A stretch of DNA of 64,000 nt from Candidatus Thorarchaeota archaeon (lineage in GTDB: Archaea > Asgardarchaeota > Thorarchaeia > Thorarchaeales > Thorarchaeaceae). The stretch covers positions 1 to 64,000 of the forward strand of contig JAGSHN010000004.1 of assembly GCA_029855935.1 (NCBI GenBank), written 5' to 3'. Below the pieces are notes generated by a model. The model was not told where the DNA came from and made no database searches. It saw only the letters and a list, made by a program, of their open reading frames with translations. The translations under genes were made by a program, and so were the position numbers. Of the stretch, positions 24,048 to 33,242 are shown piece by piece; the stretch's first letter is position 1; the number at the start of each line of letters is the position of its first letter.

Positions 24048-26320
24048 GCGGCACTGTCGAACAGGAGCGGGAGATCCCACCGAAGAGGCAACGAATGCTC
24101 GATATGTTGATGGTGCTTGGCGGCCTCAAGGAGGAGCAGGCAATCCCTCTGAGCAGGGTGAAGGAGGAGATAGAGGCACTCAAAGCGGGCCTGACCCCGC
24201 TGATCTCGGAGATTCTCAGCTTTCCGGACAAGTACAACAAGGCATTTCTCGAGACCGCAGAGAGAATAAGGCTGGCCGAGCAGCTGACAGACCACGGCAT
24301 TGTCACCGAGGCCATCACCAGACTCGAGGAGGCCCTGTCCATAAGGAGGACAGATGCACTGGAGGGGCTGCTCAATCTCCTCCGGTCCACGCAACAGAAG
24401 GACGAGACCACAGCGGAGGAACGACCCGAGAGACCGAGGATGGACATCGGGCAGGTGATAGAGCCTTTATCAGGATTCATCGAGACGGTTGAGGACGCCA
24501 TCGCAGGATACGAAACAGAGAGAAACAAGCAGGCGCAGGAGGCGCTGGACCGGCTGCACGGTCTGACTGAGGAATTCAGAAACTTGGTCAGACTAGCCAG
24601 CGAGAACCCAGAAGAGGCACTCGATGGCCTCCGGAAGATGGGGACCATCACACGGTATGGTCCATTCCTCCGCAATGCTGGACAGATTAGACGAGCCCTG
24701 AAGGAGGGTAGAGTGACCCCGGCGCGGTTTGCTGAACTTGTGCAGACCAACATGCTGGTTGAGATGATCCGTGGCCTCATCATGTTCGTCCTGAACAACG
24801 TGGGCTCGAAGACCGTGATGCAGCTTGCTGAGATTCTTGACCTCGAGCCAGAGAGAGTCCAGAATGCCATCATCACGATGATTCAGAGGGGGGAGATCAA
24901 GATGGTCGGTGTCGAGGAGGGCGCGCCTGTGTACGCTCGCGTGCTCGGCACAGTGCCAAACACTCTTCTCGTTCTCAAGAGGATCTCGCAACAGATGAGG
25001 AGCCTCCTCAGGAATGCAGAGGGGTCCGTCAGAGACACTCTCGAAGACGCCGTCGGGAGACTCACCTCGTGTCTGGAGAAACTTCAGCGGCTGGGTCAGT
25101 ACGACGAGGCGGCCATAGCCGAGGCAGTCAATGAGATGAGAGAGATTGCCGACAGGGCGACCGAGGCTGCCCTGAGCACGGAGAGTTCGGCCGACACGGA
25201 GGAACTGCGCCACCTGATATCAGCAGGACTCGAGGCATTCGCCCGGTTCAGACTGAGAATCACACTGGAGAAGGGACCCAACCTCGTTGAGGGGAAGAAT
25301 GTCTATGGCGAGAGCCTGGACCCCGAGGTCTATCGCAGAATGATGGACACCTATCTTGAGAACGAGATAGAACGTGGATTCATACTTGTCCTAATCCGCG
25401 AGCTCGGTGCCATGAGCGTGAAGGACATCTCAGAGAGGACAAAGATACCCCCGGACAGGGTGCTTCAGCACGTTCTCAGAATGAAGCGGGATGAACTGCT
25501 GACGATTGCAGGTGAAGAGCACGGCTATGTTCTCTACGATGTCCCACGTACACCCAACGAGGCGGAGGTGGCCATCCAGACCATCACGGCACTCATTCAG
25601 GATCTTGCCCCTGCAATGCGCGATCTTGAGCAACTCGTGGCCGAGCTGACCGCCAAGGACATCGGCCGCCTAGTCAACACCCTTGAGGCCTTCTCCAAGG
25701 CCCGGGACAAGATGGCGAAAATAACGTTGGGCGGCAGTGCTATTGCCTCAGACACCATCGAGGCAGTCAGGGAGAGTATTAGGTCCGCGCTGGCAATGGC
25801 CTACCGCACGAGAGCAAGAATCCCGAGCACGCGGCCAAAGGTCACCATTGATGACCTGATAGATGTCGACGTCCCAACGGTGATGGACGAGTATCGCGAC
25901 ATGATGGGCTATGCGCCTCTGCTGGGATTCGGGACCATCGACTGGGACCAGTCAAAGTGTCTCGGCTGCAGGTCCTGTGAACTGTCTTGTCCCGAGGACG
26001 CGATATTCCTGAGGCCAGTGATTGATCTCCCAGAGTTCTTCGAGTTCTCAGAGGAGGTAATTGACAGGTTCCCATCCGTGAGAGCTATGTTCTACAGGAC
26101 GCTGAGGGGTCTGGCGGTCAAGCGGCCGACCAGCAACATCGTCCTTGAGCACGACGCTCCTGGGTTTGGACACGTGGAGGTGGACCTCTGGCTCTGCGTT
26201 GCCTGTCGAACATGCGTCCGGAGATGTCCGGGGCCTGAGGGTGGTGCATTGGAACTCGACCTCAAGTGGAGCCTGCCCGAGGTCATTCGCCACCTTGTGA
26301 CTGAGCAGACATCTGAATGA
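24044..26320 (+). CDS. Large winged-helix/coiled-coil protein with two ferredoxin clusters, family unknown
   Basis: The 758-residue protein is not one I can name. Its first 600 or so residues are mostly helical, with coiled-coil-like stretches. They hold two winged-helix-like segments, near residue 255 (GSKTVMQLAEILDLEPERV) and near residue 455 (AMSVKDISERTKIPPDRV). The C-terminal 125 residues hold two complete [4Fe-4S] motifs, KCLGCRSCELSCP (C639-C649) and LCVACRTCVRRCP (C718-C728). It is translationally coupled to the HdrA-MvhD gene by GTGA and closes the operon. It could be an electron relay that docks on the Hdr complex or a redox-responsive DNA-binding protein. Sequence alone does not decide. 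Confidence 0.85.
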   Translation: MSGTVEQEREIPPKRQRMLDMLMVLGGLKEEQAIPLSRVKEEIEALKAGLTPLISEILSFPDKYNKAFLETAERIRLAEQLTDHGIVTEAITRLEEALSIRRTDALEGLLNLLRSTQQKDETTAEERPERPRMDIGQVIEPLSGFIETVEDAIAGYETERNKQAQEALDRLHGLTEEFRNLVRLASENPEEALDGLRKMGTITRYGPFLRNAGQIRRALKEGRVTPARFAELVQTNMLVEMIRGLIMFVLNNVGSKTVMQLAEILDLEPERVQNAIITMIQRGEIKMVGVEEGAPVYARVLGTVPNTLLVLKRISQQMRSLLRNAEGSVRDTLEDAVGRLTSCLEKLQRLGQYDEAAIAEAVNEMREIADRATEAALSTESSADTEELRHLISAGLEAFARFRLRITLEKGPNLVEGKNVYGESLDPEVYRRMMDTYLENEIERGFILVLIRELGAMSVKDISERTKIPPDRVLQHVLRMKRDELLTIAGEEHGYVLYDVPRTPNEAEVAIQTITALIQDLAPAMRDLEQLVAELTAKDIGRLVNTLEAFSKARDKMAKITLGGSAIASDTIEAVRESIRSALAMAYRTRARIPSTRPKVTIDDLIDVDVPTVMDEYRDMMGYAPLLGFGTIDWDQSKCLGCRSCELSCPEDAIFLRPVIDLPEFFEFSEEVIDRFPSVRAMFYRTLRGLAVKRPTSNIVLEHDAPGFGHVEVDLWLCVACRTCVRRCPGPEGGALELDLKWSLPEVIRHLVTEQTSE

Positions 26321-26454
26321 GAGCTTGCGTGTCCAATGTCAGACAGGGGAGCCAGTTGACCAGTCTACCGTCAGACAAGAATCTCTCCAAGGGGAGCTGT
26401 AGGAGCATAGTCATTCGAGTATGTTATTAAGCCCAGTCGCCATTGGGAGAATCT

Positions 26455-27657
26455 ATGATAGACTTCTCGCTCACTGAGGCACAGCTGGAACTCCAGCAGA
26501 GAGCACGGAGGTTCGCGCAGGAGTATATGATACCCTACGCGCACTACTACGATAGGACCGGTGAGTTCCCACGACCTATAATTCGCAAGGCGTGGGAGAT
26601 GGGTCTGATGAATCTCTCGATTCCCAGGGAGCACGGAGGACCCGGCCTTGGCGTCCTTGAGCAGTGTATCGTCGTGGAGGAGATGGCTGCAGGCTGCGCT
26701 GGGATGACGACAAGCATATACGTGAACAGCCTTGGAGCCGAACCAATCCTGATAGCGGGTAACACTGAGCAGAAAGAGAAGTATCTCAGACCACTGACAG
26801 AGGATCTGAAGTTCATCTCGTTTGCCTGTTCCGAGCCGGGGATGGGCAGTGATGTTGCAGGAATCCAGACTCGTGTGAAGAAGGAGGGGTCACACTATGT
26901 CATCAACGGCAGCAAGTTCTGGATCACTAACGCTCCGCACGCAGACTATTTCGCGGTCTTCGCCACCCTCGACCCCAGTCTCAGACATAAGGGGCTGTGC
27001 GCGTTCATCGTGGAGGCGGATTGGCCAGGTGTGAAGGTTGGCAGACCCGTTGAGAAGATGGGCCATCGCGCATCAACAACATCGTCAGTGATGTTCAGGG
27101 ATGTTAAGGTCCCCATAGATAACCTCCTTGGCCAAGAGGGTGAGGGATTCAGGATTGCAATGCAGACATTCGCCCTGACAAGACCCGCGATTGCAGCGTT
27201 TGCCACAGGGCTGGCACGTGCAGCAATGGAGTACGCACGGGAGTATGTCAACAAACGCAAGGCGTTCGGACAGAAACTGAGGGATTTTCAGGCCATTCAG
27301 TTCAAGCTTGCTGAGATGTATGTCAAGATAGAGGCATCACGACTGCTGTATATGAAGGCCTCTTGGGAGGCGGATCGCAGCGGAAGGTCGACAGTGCTAG
27401 CCAGTATCGCGAAGGCGTTTGCAACAGATGCGGCAATGTGGGTCGCAAGCGAGGCAGTCCAGATTCACGGTGGCTACGGATACATCGACCAGTACCCAAT
27501 CGAGAAGTTGTTCCGTGATGCCAAGCTGTATCAGATATATGAGGGGACCAGCGAGATCCAGCGCCTCATTCTCGGAAGGCACGTGCTGGATGCGTACGAA
27601 CCAGCGATGAAGAAGCCACCAAGATGGTACAACGAGAAACCACCGGACTTTGACTGA
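26455..27657 (+). CDS. Acyl-CoA dehydrogenase
   Basis: The 400-residue FAD enzyme has the standard family pattern: an N-terminal helical domain, FACSEPGMGSDVAGIQT and GSKFWITNAPHADYF in the middle beta domain, and RKAFGQKLRDFQAIQF and QIHGGYGYIDQYP in the C-terminal helices. The catalytic Glu is in YEGTSEIQRLILGRH. It oxidises acyl-CoA to enoyl-CoA. The ATG at 26455 follows GGGAGA, while the track's TTG start is less likely. It follows the hdr operon by 134 bases with its own TGTTATTAAG element, so the two may be metabolically linked but not co-transcribed. Confidence 0.95.
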   Translation: MIDFSLTEAQLELQQRARRFAQEYMIPYAHYYDRTGEFPRPIIRKAWEMGLMNLSIPREHGGPGLGVLEQCIVVEEMAAGCAGMTTSIYVNSLGAEPILIAGNTEQKEKYLRPLTEDLKFISFACSEPGMGSDVAGIQTRVKKEGSHYVINGSKFWITNAPHADYFAVFATLDPSLRHKGLCAFIVEADWPGVKVGRPVEKMGHRASTTSSVMFRDVKVPIDNLLGQEGEGFRIAMQTFALTRPAIAAFATGLARAAMEYAREYVNKRKAFGQKLRDFQAIQFKLAEMYVKIEASRLLYMKASWEADRSGRSTVLASIAKAFATDAAMWVASEAVQIHGGYGYIDQYPIEKLFRDAKLYQIYEGTSEIQRLILGRHVLDAYEPAMKKPPRWYNEKPPDFD

Positions 27658-27749
27658 AGACATCTCTCAGATGCCACCCGGGGCGCAACGAATGACTTAT
27701 ACGACTTGCACGGGAGCGCCTCCTCTGTGAGGTATGGCCACTGGCCTCA

Positions 27750-29453
27750 GTGGTGACCGTGGACGAGGCGTGCGACTTGGTCGGAACGAGAGATGACGTC
27801 AGATTCGTCTTTGTGACTGGTGGTGTTCTTTCAGGCATAGGAAAGGGGGCAACAACAGCATCAATCGCCCGGCTGTTCCAGTTCAGGGGCTATACCATCC
27901 GAATTGTCAAGATAGACCCCTATCTGAACATCGACCCAGGAACGCTGAATCCGATTGAACACGGAGAGGTCTTTGTCACCGAGGAAACTTGGGTCTTCAG
28001 GCCAGTCGAGGACTTCGAGTTCCCGATATCTGAGATTGACCTCGACTTTGGTACATACGAGCGCTTCACCGGTATGGACGTTCATCCCTCGCAGAACATC
28101 ACCTCGGGACAGATATACACCTCTGTCATTCTGGGAGAGCGGAGGGGCAGCTTTCTGGGGCGCACGGTACAGATAATCCCCCACGTCACCGACGAGATAA
28201 AGAGACGAATCTGGGAGAACGCAGAGAAGGAGCCTGTGCCCGATGTGCTGCTTGTGGAGATAGGGGGAACTGTGGGTGACATCGAGGCAATGCCCTTTCT
28301 GGAGGCTGTGAGACAGCTTGCACGCGAAGTGGGAAGACGGCGAGTTGCACTTGTCCACGTGACCCTAGTCCCGTATATGAAATCGGTTGGAGAGTTCAAG
28401 ACGAAGCCCACGCAACACAGTGTCCGCACTCTGCAGGGCCTCGGCCTTCAACCTGATTTTGTCATCTGCAGAGCAGAGCACGAACTCACTCAGCCTGCGA
28501 AGGAGAAGATTGCCCTGTTCTGCAACGTCCCAGAGCAGAATGTCATCTCAAACCCGGACATTGACATCATATACAGATTGCCCCTCTCATTTGAAGAGCA
28601 GGGGTTGGGCACTGCCCTCATCAATCATTTTGGTATGGAGCAGCGCGAACCGCAACTCGACGAGTGGCGCCAGATGGTGGCAAAGTACGAGAATGCCTCT
28701 GAAGAGATCACGATTGCGATGCCTGGAAAATACACTATGCTCAGCGACTCGTACAAGAGCATCAACGAGGCGCTCGCACACGCGGGAGCCGCCTGCGGTG
28801 CCAGGGTGAAGATTCGTTGGATTGAAACCGAAACTCACTGCGATGACAACTGTCTAAGGGAGGACCTAGAGGATGTCGATGGCGTGCTTCTCACACCGGG
28901 ATTTGGTGCCAGAGGTGTTGAGGGGATGATCAGTGCTGCGGCCGTCGCCCGAGAGAAACAGATACCGTTCTTGGGTATATGCTACGGTGCCCAGCTTGGT
29001 GCTGTCGCCTTTGCAAGGAGAGTGATGGGATGGGAGGGTGCCCACACTACGGAGGTGGACCCGGACAGCCTCTATCCGGTGGTTGACCTGATGGACGAAC
29101 AGAAACAGGCAAAGAACAAGGGCGGCACAATGCGCCTGGGGGCCCACGTGGTCAGGATACTCCCCGACACGAAACTACATAGCCTCTACGGCGTGACCGA
29201 AACCAAGGAGAGGTTCAGGCATCGCTATCATCTGATTGGTAGATACATAAACAAGATGAAAGACAAGGGGCTTGTCGTGTCTGCGGTCGACGAGACGGGC
29301 AGGATAATCAATGCGATAGAGCTTGTCAACCACCCGTTCTGGATTGGAGTACAGTTTCATCCTGAGTTCAAGTCCCGTCCGGACAGGCCACACCCCCTAT
29401 ACTTGGGACTAATAAGGGCGGCAATCGAACATAAGACGGGGAAAGCTCGGTGA
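27750..29453 (+). CDS. pyrG: CTP synthase, divergent
   Basis: The 567-residue enzyme makes CTP from UTP, ATP and glutamine. The synthase half has [44 protein letters not shown] and [14 protein letters not shown]. The glutaminase half has the nucleophile Cys in [16 protein letters not shown] and the partner His/Glu in [11 protein letters not shown] stretch after GEVFVT is about 13 residues longer than usual, and [11 protein letters not shown] replaces the common DAGTMSPYQHG. The start is GTG 27750, giving about 12 extra N-terminal residues. A GACTTATACG element lies about 55 bases upstream. nurA starts in an overlap. Confidence 0.94.
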   Translation: MVTVDEACDLVGTRDDVRFVFVTGGVLSGIGKGATTASIARLFQFRGYTIRIVKIDPYLNIDPGTLNPIEHGEVFVTEETWVFRPVEDFEFPISEIDLDFGTYERFTGMDVHPSQNITSGQIYTSVILGERRGSFLGRTVQIIPHVTDEIKRRIWENAEKEPVPDVLLVEIGGTVGDIEAMPFLEAVRQLAREVGRRRVALVHVTLVPYMKSVGEFKTKPTQHSVRTLQGLGLQPDFVICRAEHELTQPAKEKIALFCNVPEQNVISNPDIDIIYRLPLSFEEQGLGTALINHFGMEQREPQLDEWRQMVAKYENASEEITIAMPGKYTMLSDSYKSINEALAHAGAACGARVKIRWIETETHCDDNCLREDLEDVDGVLLTPGFGARGVEGMISAAAVAREKQIPFLGICYGAQLGAVAFARRVMGWEGAHTTEVDPDSLYPVVDLMDEQKQAKNKGGTMRLGAHVVRILPDTKLHSLYGVTETKERFRHRYHLIGRYINKMKDKGLVVSAVDETGRIINAIELVNHPFWIGVQFHPEFKSRPDRPHPLYLGLIRAAIEHKTGKAR

Positions 29454-30607
29454 GTCACGACCTTGACGAGAAGCTCGCGCGTGTCGTACAGGAGATAGAA
29501 CGCATAGAGAAGACACGCACACGCTTCGGAGCAGTGATGCGACAGGTCAAACAGGACATCGACATCTCAAGATTCCCCGCAGCCGCCGAGGGCATTGCAA
29601 CTCCCGAGTTTGTCAAGAGAATCGACCCCGTCCCGCTCAAGGGTCTGACCATCGCAGGCATAGATGGAGGTCTTGTCAGAAGAGAGTTCCACTCTGTGGA
29701 TCTTGTCATCACAAGAGGGGTTGCGGTAATATTCCGTTTTGGATTCAAGGATGGCCCGGTGGTGGACTTCTTTCCCGACCCGTTCCCCGTACCGAACGTC
29801 GGCTATGACACGAAGCCGTTGAGCGCAATAGAGTCTGAGCAGATGGCTACCCTTGAGCGGGTCTCCACAGAGCTGAGAGTGGCACTGTCTGTTCTCGAGA
29901 AGTTTCACACGAACATCATCCTGATGGACGGGAGCCTGTTCTTCCATCCCCGGGACCGACCGTCCAGCAGCTCCGAGGCATACGAGAAGTTCCAAGAGGT
30001 GCTTGCTCTGTATCGACAGCTGTACACCAAGGCGTCAAAGTCAGAGTGCACACTCGTTGGAGTTGTCAAGGATAGTAGGTCCACCCGTGTGGTCAACCTA
30101 CTAGGTGATATTCTACCTCACCTGCTTCGAGACCCTGAGATGTTTGAGCTGATGCGCGACATTGACTATCGGGGCCTGCTGAGGCACTCAAGAGACTGTG
30201 ACATCCTCGATACATTCTTGGATGAGGGGGAGAGAACTATCGTATTCAGATACGCCACGGAGCTCACACAGAGCCACAATGCGTTAGATGATCTCCTCAC
30301 GTGGGCATCATCGATATGGGTGACATACATAAAGACCGCCCGGGATGATTTGCCACTCAGGGTGGAGGTCCTCGCAAGAGATGACCCCTCAAGCATCGAG
30401 GTCGTCGATAGGACACTTGCGGCACTGCTGCCACTGTCATCGCACCATCCCGAGTACGGAGTCCCCGCACCCATCGTAGAGGCCGACACACGGGCCCGCA
30501 TTACGAATAGGGAGGCTCAGTTTGTCCTAGACAGGCTTGTGGTGCTCGCAGGGCCGCACTATAGACCGCTGGAGAAGAGAAGGTCGAGAAATCCCTTCGG
30601 AGGATAG
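29450..30607 (+). CDS. nurA: NurA nuclease
   Basis: The 385-residue protein matches the NurA family of 5'-3' DNA nucleases. The metal-binding Asp is in IAGIDGG near residue 70, and a second is in IILMDGSLFF near residue 160. The C-terminal helical and RNase-H-like parts are complete. NurA forms a ring with HerA to resect DNA ends. It overlaps pyrG by four bases and lies five bases before herA, with no mre11 or rad50 nearby. Confidence 0.92.
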   Translation: MSHDLDEKLARVVQEIERIEKTRTRFGAVMRQVKQDIDISRFPAAAEGIATPEFVKRIDPVPLKGLTIAGIDGGLVRREFHSVDLVITRGVAVIFRFGFKDGPVVDFFPDPFPVPNVGYDTKPLSAIESEQMATLERVSTELRVALSVLEKFHTNIILMDGSLFFHPRDRPSSSSEAYEKFQEVLALYRQLYTKASKSECTLVGVVKDSRSTRVVNLLGDILPHLLRDPEMFELMRDIDYRGLLRHSRDCDILDTFLDEGERTIVFRYATELTQSHNALDDLLTWASSIWVTYIKTARDDLPLRVEVLARDDPSSIEVVDRTLAALLPLSSHHPEYGVPAPIVEADTRARITNREAQFVLDRLVVLAGPHYRPLEKRRSRNPFGG

Positions 30608-30611
30608 TAGA

Positions 30612-32132
30612 TTGAATACTGAGAACGCTGGTTCGCAGCGGCTGGGAACTGTGATCTGTGAGGACAATAGTCCGAACGTGATGGAGTTCTCCTTTGTCGT
30701 GGAGGGAGGACCAGATGATATTGTGGCCAGAAGAGGCCAGTTCGTCGGTGTGTCAACCGATGCTGGAGTCGTCATAGCGCGTGTTCAGGACCTCGTCCGT
30801 CGGAACCGTTACTACCAGCAGGTGGAGGCTGTCAGAGAATACCAGTCAAAGGGAGAGCCTCTGAGGGCCATCTTTCCGACTGATCGATGGCAGATCACGG
30901 TCGCGCAGGCCCGTGTTGTCGGACTCTGGGCCAATGGTCAGAGACTCAAGCCATACTTCGCAGTCTCGCCAGGGGCCGTTGTCAGGAGCGTCGATGAGGA
31001 TGTGCTTGCCGCTTTTCTGCACCTAGATATGGAGAATGGTCTTGCACTGGGCACCCTCGACCATAATCAGGTGGTATTCAAGCCCAGCCTGTCACGCCTG
31101 CTCTCCAAACATATGGCAATACTGGCGATGAGTGGGGCAGGCAAGTCATACTTTGTTTCGGTGCTTCTTGAGGAGTTGCTCTCAAGGACGAGAGAGCAGG
31201 GACGCATCGGCGTCGTCCTCATTGATGTCCATGGGGAATACTCGTATCTCAAGAGTGTGACACCTGCTGATCTCGGCCTGAAGGGCGACTGCTTCGAGGT
31301 TGAGCATGTGCGGGGCTCACACTTTCAGATTCCTGTTCAGTCGCTCTCTGCAGACGCGATTGGGGCTTTCGTCGCTGATATGAGTAGCGTCCAAGTGCGC
31401 GACCTACGAAGAGTCGTCTCTGAGATACGCAAAACCAGTCCCGAAGGCTACACTCTCAAGAGCCTTGTCGACCGCATCGAGAGCGACGATCATATCAGAG
31501 GCAACACAAGAGAGGCCCTCGCCAGCTGGCTCGTCAGCCTTGATGAAACGGGACTCTTTGGGATAGAGGCAGCGCCCGACCTGAGATCGATGGTACGTCC
31601 TGGCAAGCTCACAATTGTGGATCTGAGCGACTTCATATCGCTAAAGAAGAAGCAGATTATCGTGGCCTATCTTGCACGCGAACTGCTCTATCTGCGACGG
31701 CAGGGCAAGGTGCCTCCATTTCTGATGATACTGGAGGAGGCACATCAGTTCTGTCCCGAGAGTAGATACGAGCTGGCTCTGCCAAGACCGCAGATTGAAA
31801 CCATTGCGAGAGAGGGGCGCAAGTTCTTTGCCCTTCTCTGCCTGATCTCACAACGGCCAGTGAAGCTCTCAACCACCGTCCTGAGCCAGTGCAGCAATCA
31901 GGTGATACTGAGGACAACGAACCCCTACGACCTCGACCATATAGGCAGGAGTAGCGAGGGGATAGACCGGGGTGCACTCGATGCCATAACGACACTTGAG
32001 GTGGGAGAGGCGCTGTTTGTGGGAGAGGTCGTGTCTGTACCCACTTTCGTAAAGATAAGGCGCCGCAAGATAGAGCCACAGGGAGTGGGTAGTGACCTCC
32101 TTGAGGCCCTCAAGGCAGCCGACCGGGCCTGA
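30612..32132 (+). CDS. herA: HerA-type DNA translocase ATPase
   Basis: Started at TTG 30612 (after GGAGGAT), the product has 506 residues. It has a HAS-barrel N-terminal region, Walker A SGAGKSYF near residue 180, Walker B FLMILEEAHQF, and the arginine-finger/sensor region QRPVKLSTTVLSQC. HerA is a hexameric ring that pumps DNA and drives NurA in end resection. The track's longer start would overlap nurA and is unlikely. A third gene of unknown function overlaps its 3' end by 41 bases. Confidence 0.92.
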   Translation: MNTENAGSQRLGTVICEDNSPNVMEFSFVVEGGPDDIVARRGQFVGVSTDAGVVIARVQDLVRRNRYYQQVEAVREYQSKGEPLRAIFPTDRWQITVAQARVVGLWANGQRLKPYFAVSPGAVVRSVDEDVLAAFLHLDMENGLALGTLDHNQVVFKPSLSRLLSKHMAILAMSGAGKSYFVSVLLEELLSRTREQGRIGVVLIDVHGEYSYLKSVTPADLGLKGDCFEVEHVRGSHFQIPVQSLSADAIGAFVADMSSVQVRDLRRVVSEIRKTSPEGYTLKSLVDRIESDDHIRGNTREALASWLVSLDETGLFGIEAAPDLRSMVRPGKLTIVDLSDFISLKKKQIIVAYLARELLYLRRQGKVPPFLMILEEAHQFCPESRYELALPRPQIETIAREGRKFFALLCLISQRPVKLSTTVLSQCSNQVILRTTNPYDLDHIGRSSEGIDRGALDAITTLEVGEALFVGEVVSVPTFVKIRRRKIEPQGVGSDLLEALKAADRA

Positions 32133-32772
32133 TACCACAACAACACTCAAGAGCAATTGGAGTGACCTGGAGGACGGTAAACAGCGGTGGGTACCAGCCG
32201 TGGCTGAACGCAGACTTGAGGACATAGACGGACTCATCGATCGGATTCAGACGGGACTCGTCGAACTCTTTGATCTCTTCCGCGAGCTGAGAAGACAGCT
32301 CCACATAGCCAGCGCCGCTGCAGGAAGGGGTGCGCGGTCGGTGGCGACAGGACAGAGAGAGACAGCCGCACGGCAACCGGGTGTTGCTGGAACGGCATCA
32401 CAGAGTCGAGGCAACAACACAGGATCGCACCCAGAAACCACACGGTATTCGACTCAAGGAACAAGAGGCGTAGCGACACCACCAATCTCGCGTAAGACGC
32501 TGATCAACAAGGTACTTGACATGTTTGCACGGCATGTCGAGGCGGCTGATGCCGTCGCTAGTGTTCTGGCGCGGGAGCTGGAACGTGCCAGAGCCACACT
32601 GATAACGCCCGAGTATCCCAACGAGAGTGTGGCAGGAGATATGGCCATAGTGCTCCGATTCCTCCGGGCCCGTGGAGAGAGAGGAATCAGACCTCAAGAG
32701 AGGGACAACATACTTCAGAGGATACACCGGTGGAAGATGCACCTCATTGCTGATGCGACTCGTGGCCAGTGA
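32092..32772 (+). CDS. Unknown protein co-encoded with NurA-HerA
   Basis: The protein has up to 226 residues. A helical part (RLEDIDGLIDRIQTGLVELF) is followed by a low-complexity middle of about 55 residues rich in Gly, Thr, Arg, Ser and Gln. A helical C-terminal part (SRKTLINKVLDMFARHVEAA ... VLRFLRARGERGIRP) follows. I recognise no family. GTG 32092, with GGGAG upstream, overlaps herA by 41 bases. GTG 32200 is an alternative start that would remove the overlap. As the third gene of the operon it may be an accessory factor of the resection machinery. That is inference. Confidence 0.65.
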   Translation: MTSLRPSRQPTGPDTTTTLKSNWSDLEDGKQRWVPAVAERRLEDIDGLIDRIQTGLVELFDLFRELRRQLHIASAAAGRGARSVATGQRETAARQPGVAGTASQSRGNNTGSHPETTRYSTQGTRGVATPPISRKTLINKVLDMFARHVEAADAVASVLARELERARATLITPEYPNESVAGDMAIVLRFLRARGERGIRPQERDNILQRIHRWKMHLIADATRGQ

Positions 32773-32798
32773 CAGAGATATATGCTGGCCACAAAACA

Positions 32799-33116
32799 CT
32801 ACTCAAGGTCGATAATTATTCGCTTCACCTTGGTACGGGAGAGTTTCTTCAATCCGTGCTGACCGGGCTCGTATCGACAGTCCAGAAGACCAGCCTCGGC
32901 CAATATCTTGATCTGGGCACTTGCATTGGCCTCAGTGCCCCCGAGGTGCCGTGCAACACGGGTGACATCATTCTCACTGTGGAGCAGTAGTTTGAGAATC
33001 TTCAGACGGGTGCCTGATGACAGGGCTCGTCCAATGCGCAGAATTGCCTCATCGCTATTCACGTGCAGTGTTTCTGACAGTGGTAACACCTCGCTTTGAC
33101 TATTGGGATTGCTCAA
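32799..33116 (-). CDS. ArsR-like winged-helix regulator
   Basis: The 105-residue protein has a helix-turn-helix typical of ArsR-type regulators: ILRIGRALSSGTRLKILKLL, then NDVTRVARHLGGTEANASAQIKILAEAGLL. A basic wing (RYEPGQHGLKKLSRTKVKR) follows. No metal-binding Cys set is visible, so metal sensing is unlikely. The start is TTG 33116. It is divergent from DUF460 across a 126-bp AT-rich gap that includes TATAGT/AGTATA elements and an 8-bp palindrome TGGCGCCA (33174-33181), a possible operator. Confidence 0.75.
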   Translation of the reverse strand: MSNPNSQSEVLPLSETLHVNSDEAILRIGRALSSGTRLKILKLLLHSENDVTRVARHLGGTEANASAQIKILAEAGLLDCRYEPGQHGLKKLSRTKVKRIIIDLE

Positions 33117-33242
33117 GTATCCCTTTATTATAGTTGCCGTTTAGTATAGCATAAAAATGGTCGTCTTTGCCAATGGCGCCAATAGCCTCATATCAAATCT
33201 TATAGGTGTACTGATGCACATCTCACGTGAGAGCTGAGGCTA

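Noticed and set aside
23947-24876. 309-codon minus-strand Ser-rich ORF
   Set aside because: It is antisense to hdrA-mvhD and the next gene. The Ser richness comes from complementing GAG/GAC-rich codons.
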